This document shows, piece after piece, positions 57,153 through 64,000 of a stretch of 64,000 nucleotides of DNA. The notes below the pieces were generated by a model. The model made no database searches, had not been told where the DNA came from, and saw nothing but the letters and a program-made list of their open reading frames with translations. The position numbers and the translations under genes were made by a program. The stretch spans positions 139,735,635-139,799,634 of the forward strand of contig NW_026262668.1 in assembly GCF_021869535.1 (NCBI RefSeq). Reading direction: 5' to 3'. Numbering within the stretch: position 1 is the stretch's first letter; each line of letters begins with the position of its first letter. This stretch comes from Mytilus californianus. Lineage: Eukaryota > Mollusca > Bivalvia > Mytilida > Mytilidae.

Positions 57153-57796
57153 AAAAGGACAAAAAAACTTATTATTTTAGAGCCTGTATTAAGACATAGA
57201 TGCCTAGCATTAAAATCTAAGAGAAAAATGTGTTTTATTTCATAAGACAGCAGAGATGAAATACATGTATCATTGATATAATACCCCCAAAAGTGAACTT
57301 AATCACTTTCACCACTATAAGTCACTCATACATGAGATCAGACCCTAGTGACCTCATTTCACCTAAATGTTGCTGAAATACACAATATACAATTTGCAAG
57401 TACACCTGTAAAAAAACACTGATCACATTGGACTCTTATTTCTCACTGTAGACTAGAGTAGGTCAGTAACATGAGTAACCTAACTGTAATGTTAAATATT
57501 TATATATGCCTAAAAACAGATTTTGGGGGAGATTGATTGATTGTTGGTTGGTTAATGTTTTTTGGGGGGAGAGAAAAACAGATTGATTATGTATGATCAG
57601 TCGCTACATATTTCAACCAAAGCTAGGACAGTAATCATAATTATGATGATTCTTAAATTGGGCCAACCTTCCAGTGAATTCTAAACCAGATATATCTGAT
57701 CCGTAAATTGAATTTCTCAATTTGCTTTGCATACATGTACATATATATTATATCTGAATTAGAAATATATAATTATACTACTACCCGGTACATGTA

Positions 57797-58090
57797 AAAT
57801 TGAGAATGGAAATGGGGAATGTGTCAAAGAGACAACAGCCTGACCAAAGAGCAGAAAACAGCCGAAGGCCACCAATGGGTCTTCAACACAGAGAGAAAAT
57901 CCTGCACCCAGAGGCAGGCTTCAGCTGGCCCCTAAACAAAAATGTGTACTAGTTCAGTGAAAATGGATGTCATACTAAACTCCAAAACTTACATATAAAT
58001 GAACTAAAATTAAAAAACATACAAGACTAACAAAGGCCAGAGGCTCCTGACTTGGGATAGGCGCAAAAATGCAACGGGGTTAAACATGTT
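57797..58090 (+). mobile_element. Composite inverted-end element, A half, well preserved
   Basis: Starts AAAATTGAGAATGGAAATGG exactly as the delimited copy at 46303, contains GAGCAGAAAACAGCCGAAGG, GGCTTCAGCTGGCCCCTAAA and ends GAGGCTCCTGACTTGGGATA with GGCGC. It is longer in the middle than the A half at 46303, which has lost about 110 bp. Confidence 0.75.
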
Positions 58091-59271
58091 TAGTGAGATC
58101 TCAACCCTTCCCCTATACCTCTAGCAATGTAGAAAAAACAAACACACAGCAATACGCACAGTAAAACTCAGTTTAAAAGTACATGTACAATATATGTATG
58201 AACATTCAATATTAGATTAGTTATTTAAATAAATTATAATATATATTGAATCAGGAAATAAACGATAAATGTTAACACACTTATAGATCAATGGCAATTT
58301 TCTTGTATCTTTGATGAGTTTTTATGAGACAGCAATCCAACAAAAAAAAACCTTAGAAAATTTGTACAACATTGGTGACCAAAAGATATGAATAAAAGAA
58401 AATGCATCATTTACGTCAATATGACAGCAATCAACTGACTGAAGAAAAAACCATATAGAGGTCAATATATAGAAAGATGTCATTTTTACCTACCCTGATA
58501 TATTTTGTTATTGTCTCAGTGTTCTTTACCTACCACATTCAATTCAGTAACAAAATAATGATTGGCTTTGTGGCAGATCTTTGACATTGAGATAGTGTGA
58601 GATAATCTCAGTTACAAGGTATTCAGTTTGAAGAGGAACAGGATGTGATTTATATCAATACTTGTATTGTTACTCTTATCATGTTTTAAGGTCAAAAATT
58701 CAAATTAAAACAAAAATATTTAAGTTGCCAAGATTACAACATTGAAAGAAAGGTGAAAATGGTTTCTAAATTGTAAATGTTTAACAAACTTTTAATAGTA
58801 GCACACTGGCTATTTACATGTATGTAATTTCAGATGGAAACCCTTACTCTATCTGCATATGGGAATGTTGATTAAGTAGGATACTTTCTATATACATGTA
58901 TATAAGTAGATATGTGCTGTTTTTAATGAGATATATGTTATTAGTAAGTTTTCATATTTTATAATTATAATATATTGTATATGATCCATCGCCCCGTAAG
59001 ATTTATCGTTGGCTATATTATTCAGTCATTTTATATATATATATATATCATTGAAAACCATTAAAATTAATTTCAGGTTCAAATATCTGCATTTGCATGG
59101 ACCTCCTTTTGACCCTACAATTGTATGCTTATTCTCTCAATAGAGGGGTCAAAAAGGCAGTATTCTCTTAGTTTACATGTAATTCTAAATTAAAAAGAAG
59201 TACATTAACAGACCAGAAAATAAACTTGCTGTTGCTTTGTAATTATTGTCTCTTTTAGTAAATAAACTGTT
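58091..59271. other. 5' flank spacer
   Basis: AT-rich, with a TA microsatellite near 59032-59048. No gene or element is recognised. If NEK10 has upstream non-coding exons, this may be intron. Confidence 0.45.
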
Positions 59272-60582
59272 AACACAGAGATGTGTCTCGCTTATTTGTT
59301 ATTTTGATAATGCAAATATTGAAATTAAAATAGCCATACTTTAACATGTAAGTTATGCAAATATTCAAAGTCAATGAACCATGACTGAAGGTACAGGGCT
59401 AAACAATCTCCATGGAAATGAGATGTGCCAATGCTAATACAACTGCATACCAAATTTATACGATTGACTTTTCATAAGTCGTTCCCTTTAAACAAACCTA
59501 AACACAAACATTAACTTGTAAACTATGTAAATGTTTCAAAGTCAATGAATCATAATTAGGGGGTAGGGTTATATAATTTCCATGGAAATGAAACTTGCAA
59601 ACCGAATATCATTGACTTAACTTTAGTGGTTCATCTTAAACTCACCTAATCACAAACTTATACATGTAAACTAAGCAAAAGTTTCAAAGTCAGTAGACCA
59701 TGACTGAGGGGTAAGGACCAAATATTCTCCATGGAAATGAGATGTGCTAACGCTTATACAACTGCATACCAATTATCATTGACCTACCACTAACGGTTCC
59801 CATTAAACTGACCTAATCACAAACTAATACATGAAAACTAAGCAAAAGTTTCAAAGTCAATAGACCATGAATGAGGGGGCAGGGCCAAATAATCTCCATG
59901 GAAATGAGATATATGCCAATGCTTATACAACTGCATACCAAATATCATTGACCTACCACTAGTGGTTCCCCATAAACTGACCTAATCACAAGCTAATACA
60001 TGTAAACTAAGCATAGTTTCAAAGTCAGTAGACCATGACTGAGGGGTAAGGACCAAATATTCTCCATGGAAATGAGATGTGCTAACGCTTATACAACTGC
60101 ATACCAATTATCATTGACCTACCACTAACGGTTCCCATTAAACTGACCTAATCACAAACTAATACATGAAAACTAAGCAAAAGTTTCAAAGTCAATAGAC
60201 CATGAATGAGGGGGCAGGGCCAAATAATCTCCATGGAAATGAGATATATGCCAATGCTTATACAACTGCATACCAAATATCATTGACCTACCACTAGTGG
60301 TTCCCCATAAACTGACCTAATCACAAGCTAATACATGTAAACTAAGCATAGTTTCAAAGTCAATAGACCTTGACTGAGGGGGCAGGGCCTATTAATCTCC
60401 AGGGTAATGAGATGTGCCAATGCTAATACAACTGCATACCAAATATCATTGACCTACCACTAGTGGTTCACCATGAACTAGACCTAATCACAAACTAATA
60501 CATTGTTGACGCTGCCGCCGACGCCGGAAACAGCATACCTATGCACTCGCTTTTAGTCTCTGTCAAGGCGAGACAAAAAAGG
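59272..60582 (+). mobile_element. ~1.3-kb non-autonomous element with ~168-bp tandem core
   Basis: The left end has GATGTGTCTCGCTTATTTG; the right end has GACGCTGCCGCCGACGCCGG and AAGGCGAGACAAAAAAGG, so GTCTCGC/GCGAGAC is inverted at the termini. Seven core units carry CTCCATGGAAATGAGAT-like motifs at about 59408, 59577, 59727, 59893, 60062, 60229 and 60397 (spacing about 150-171). Units alternate between two types from 59727 on, giving a ~335-bp dimer period. No protein. Confidence 0.75.
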
Positions 60583-60768
60583 ACTTCAACTGAGCTTGTG
60601 GTTAATAGTGAAGATTGACCTGGTTCATAGGTCTTCAACTGAGCTTGTGGTTAATTGTGAAGATTGACCTGGGTCATAGGACTTCAACTGAGCTTGTGGT
60701 GAATCATGAAGATTGACCTAGTTCATAGGACTTCCACTGAGCTTGTGGTTAATCATGAAGATTGACCT
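60583..60768. repeat. ~50-bp tandem repeat, 4 copies
   Basis: GACTTCAACTGAGCTTGTGG with TTAATNNTGAAGATTGACCT repeats four times directly after the element at 59272-60582. Confidence 0.92.
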
Positions 60769-62320
60769 TGATGGGAGAGTAGCAAATACATGTATACTTG
60801 GGTTAGATTATCATATCTGACACCTTATTTCCAATGAAATATATAAGCCGGTCAAGGCAAGGTTTGGCAGAAAATACTGCAACTGGTTTTTACTGCCCTT
60901 GTTAATACTCCTAATTGAGTTATATTACATTGTAGCTCTGTAATATAACAGTATATTTACAGAACCTGTTTAAATTAGTTTGTTAAATACAAGTGACCTG
61001 TAAATAAGATTGACAAAAGTGAACATTCAGAAAATGTCTATGGTTGGTAAAAAGTTAATGGTTTTGGGGAAGAATTAAAATCAGTCAGGTAATTGGAACT
61101 GCATATATTGTTAACTTGACCGTGATACCAATAGATATTGCTTTATTATAAATCTGATTAAGATACAGATCCTGCTAAAAATGCTTACAAGGATCTGACA
61201 ACACACTGTTCTGGTAATTATTACATCAGCCAATGGAATTTCAGCCTTCAAATTTTTGAAGGTGTGTATTAATCCGACAAAAACAATAGGATCCCGAAAG
61301 GTTTTAATACAGAAAGTATAATAGAGCATTTTCATATCCTTGTAAGCAAAGCTTGGACACACAGGATCTGTAATCAGATTTCTCTATCAATCACAGCTTA
61401 AACTAACAAAACTGACTGCAAAAGTGTCCTTTCAAAATGAATATAATTCAAAAATAAAAGTATTTGAAACTGAAGAGATTTATAGCAAATGCATAGTTAC
61501 TCAAATTATATTATTTTAATTCAAAAACTACATATATGTATATACAGAGTACTATATTTGGAAACATTTAACACATGTAGAGCTTACATTCATAAGCAGT
61601 ATTTGGAAGGTTCTGCTTTTAATCTGCAATTTAAGGTAGATTTGGAGTCTTTTCTGGGAATCCCTTATACATGTTATAGGTGTTGCAAAAATACTTTTTT
61701 GCTTTAAAAATATTTTACCAAGCCTCATTTAACATACAGCCATTGACAGCAGAAACTTCTAAGACTTGAAATGTAAAGAATAAACAATCAAAAAAGTCAA
61801 GTCATGTGCCAGTGTCGTTGTGTATTTAAAATTTTCAGAACATCCAACGCATGTGCAGTATGCCTCCAAATGTATTGAAAATAATTTTGAAAGGTTTATC
61901 ATATTTTTTTAATTTGGTGGTAATAAATGTAAACAACTTTCAAACTTCATGATTTATTCAATGCATTTGGAGTAATACAGCACATGCATTTGATGTCCAC
62001 TTGGGTCACCCGTAATGGACTAAAAAAAATATAGCTAAGGAATGAAACTTTGTAATGTCTGTACAGCGTGATTGTGCAAACATTATACAAACCACTTGAC
62101 TAACAGAGACCATAAGGTATGTCTTTTATTGGTCCATACATTGCCTAATTTGTATGGTTTAATGGACAGATAGTGCATAAAATGCCAGAAGCGAGCAGGT
62201 GTACGATATTGAAGTTTTCGATCTTTCCTGCCCTTGAAAAGAGCAAGAAAACATTAAATATGTTAAAAAATTAAAAAACAAAATAATATATATATATAGA
62301 AACAGGGGTCTATTCCATGG
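60769..62320. other. 5' flank spacer
   Basis: No gene, RNA or repeat family could be supported. The ORFs at 61111-61362 (minus) and 61489-61707 (plus) have no domain, no repeat support and ordinary AT-rich composition. Confidence 0.5.
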
Positions 62321-62609
62321 CTTCCAAAACAGTCATATATTCCGGACATTTATAAATTTACCGGACATTGTCCGTCTGGGAATAGCATGAAACGGTCATC
62401 TACTTTTAATTTTCAAGGCTTCCTTAAGAGACGGTCATTTTAACATAATTCAAAATTGGAAGTTCGATCTTTTTGACCCGACATTTTGCCTTAAACAGCC
62501 ACACATTTCCGGTCATAAATTTATTTTTAAACAATTAATTTGTGTTTATTTGTTATTGTCAGTCAAATAAAATATTATTATCCAACATGGTATATGTTGA
62601 CAACCTCCC

Positions 62610-62870
62610 CTTCATGAGACAAAATTTCATGAAAATCTGTATATGAAATATTGTCTCAATACACACAAAATATAACCTTTCTTTAACAGGACAAAATTTC
62701 ATAGTATTCATGTGTGAAATTTTGTCTAGATACAGACAAAATTTCACAATGTAAATGTGTCCTTCCCTGGACATTTTTTCATAGATGAGGACAATTATTT
62801 CATGATACATAGTCATGAAATATTGCCTTGGGGGCAATATTTCATAGGACAATATTTTGCTTTACATATA
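62610..62870. repeat. Alternating inverted copies of an ACAAAATTTCAT motif
   Basis: ACAAAATTTCAT or its reverse complement (GAAATATTGTC, GAAATTTTGTC) occurs about ten times with alternating orientation and 15-40 bp spacing. Adjacent copies form a run of short hairpins, the clearest being CATGAAATATTGCC with GGGGGCAATATTTCATAG near 62815-62846. Confidence 0.75.
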
Positions 62871-62874
62871 CAGG

Positions 62875-63175
62875 AGGGTCGTAATAGGGGTACCTTCATG
62901 ACGAATAACGGTAAAAATTCTTGCCAAATGATGTTAACGGTAATTTTTGGTGCATGACGATAAAATGTACACTTTCTTTTAAACGATAAAAAATTCGACT
63001 GATTTTGACGAATCATGTTCATTTTTTTCCAAAAATATAACGATAATTATTTGGGACCCCTGACGAATCACGATAAGGATATTTTGACGAATCACGGTAA
63101 AATTTTAACCAATTTGACGCTAACGGTAGCCGAAAATGACCGTTTTACGCCTGACGGTAAAGGGCATTACTAACT
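62875..63175. repeat. Iterated TGACGAATCACGGTAAAA-type repeat
   Basis: GACGAATAACGGTAAAA, TTAACGGTAATTTTTGG, TGACGAATCACGATAAGG, TGACGAATCACGGTAAAATT, TGACGCTAACGGTAG and CTGACGGTAAAGGG recur at short irregular spacing. Unusually rich in ACG compared with its surroundings. It is a degenerate short-motif repeat; its role is unknown. Confidence 0.7.
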
Positions 63176-63179
63176 ATCC

Positions 63180-64000
63180 TCAAATAAGCTCAAACAGTTA
63201 TAATTTACTGCACCTGTTTGAAGCTTGACAGACTTGATACACATGATACAAAATAAGCTTTATTCAAAGTCTGCCTGGCTTACAATACTTAAACACAACT
63301 CAAATGAGCTTTTAACCAACTGAACAAGACATAACGGTATTTTGATTCGCTTGATTGAATATTATTGACAGATCAGGGTTTCTAAATAGAAGTAAGACAT
63401 TATCTTATCAATTTTCACCAACGAAAAAACATATTGGTAATTTTTTCTCGTTTCCTGTAAATTAATATTTGTCAGTCTATACAGCGGTTATCGTTTAAAA
63501 GTTCGAAATCAAAGAAAATTGTCAACAAACATACCTGATTTTACCTGCAAAATCAATCACCTGCAGACATTTTCGTAACCTACTAGGATCCAATCAAACA
63601 TTCTGTTGCAAAACTTTAATAACCAATTAAAATTAACCTTTCTAAACCAGCTGACAGGAAGCACAGACTGGTATAAAATACTTATTACCGTATACAGGAA
63701 ACAGATCGTCAAAACGGAAGGAACGAAAAACTATTATGCAGGAAATTGTTATAAATGTCAGACGAGAACATCTGTAATTCGTTAAAAAAGGTGAAAATAA
63801 TGTAAAACGTTTTGTGTACCAAAATTGTAATGGAATAATGTTAATCGTTCTAGAAAAAATGCCACGCCCACCTTTTCTGTACTTTCATTTTCACTTTAAT
63901 CTGACCTAATTCAATTTATTTTTGAGGAACATGGATTTTTTTTTTATAAAACCATTTTTTTTAAACTTTTTTTTTTCCTCATCAAAATCATATGGAGAAG
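63180..64000 (-). promoter_or_regulatory. Possible NEK10 5'-most non-coding exon and promoter region (weak)
   Basis: Exon 1 starts with an acceptor, so a transcription start must lie further right, in or beyond this window. On the minus strand, donor-like sites TTTTGCAG|GTAAAA and AATCAG|GTATGT stand at about 63530-63550, downstream (in transcript sense) of a slightly less AT-rich stretch at 63560-63780 containing a TATTTTATACC motif. No other support. The rest of this interval is AT-rich and shows nothing else. Confidence 0.2.

Noticed and set aside
61111-61707. Possible small genes in the 5' flank
   Set aside because: No homology recognised, no splice context, and composition equals the surrounding non-coding DNA.
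62559-63022. Overlapping ORFs on both strands
   Set aside because: They read through the inverted-motif and ACG-motif repeats; no domain.

Overview
The window is animal nuclear DNA, AT-rich and repeat-laden, with one spliced gene in small GT-AG exons. The repeat families (elements with GACGG/ACGACG microsatellites beside tandem cores, and a dispersed element with imperfect inverted ends) are types I associate with marine bivalves, most likely a Mytilus-like mussel. That is inference from pattern memory; no search was run.

The only cellular gene I can support is on the minus strand: a NEK10 orthologue whose complete coding sequence runs from an ATG at 56510 to a TAG at 12987. I assembled 24 coding exons. 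Every junction is GT-AG, all codon phases match, and the total is 3567 nt (1188 residues plus stop). The protein has an N-terminal armadillo-like half (about 80-470), a NEK kinase domain (about 504-765), a coiled coil (about 770-800), a Ser-rich linker, and two conserved C-terminal blocks.

Region by region: 1-12.9 kb is downstream of the gene and almost wholly repeats. It holds a 57-bp satellite, an 85-bp satellite interrupted by a truncated reverse-transcriptase element, a microsatellite-bearing element, a second inverted RT copy, and several minisatellites. The AT-rich part nearest the gene probably includes the NEK10 3' UTR. From 13 to 56.6 kb lies NEK10, its introns swollen by minisatellites: a 32/35-bp array of about 6.6 kb in the exon 14-15 intron, a 73-bp array of about 6.7 kb in the exon 8-9 intron, and 36-bp and 51-bp arrays, plus dispersed elements and a third RT copy. 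From 56.6 to 64 kb is 5' flank with more elements and no gene I can support.

The most unusual pattern is that tandem duplication repeatedly involves exon boundaries of NEK10. The 73-bp array begins exactly at the exon 8 donor and carries a copy of that donor in nearly every unit. The 3' ends of exons 4 and 13, with their donors, are duplicated into the following introns. The stop-codon end of exon 24 is duplicated downstream. Exon 2 has decayed copies next to it, and the exon 12 acceptor is duplicated. The 35-bp array reads as repeated acceptor-like motifs on the transcribed strand. Whether this affects splicing or only records local slippage cannot be told from sequence.
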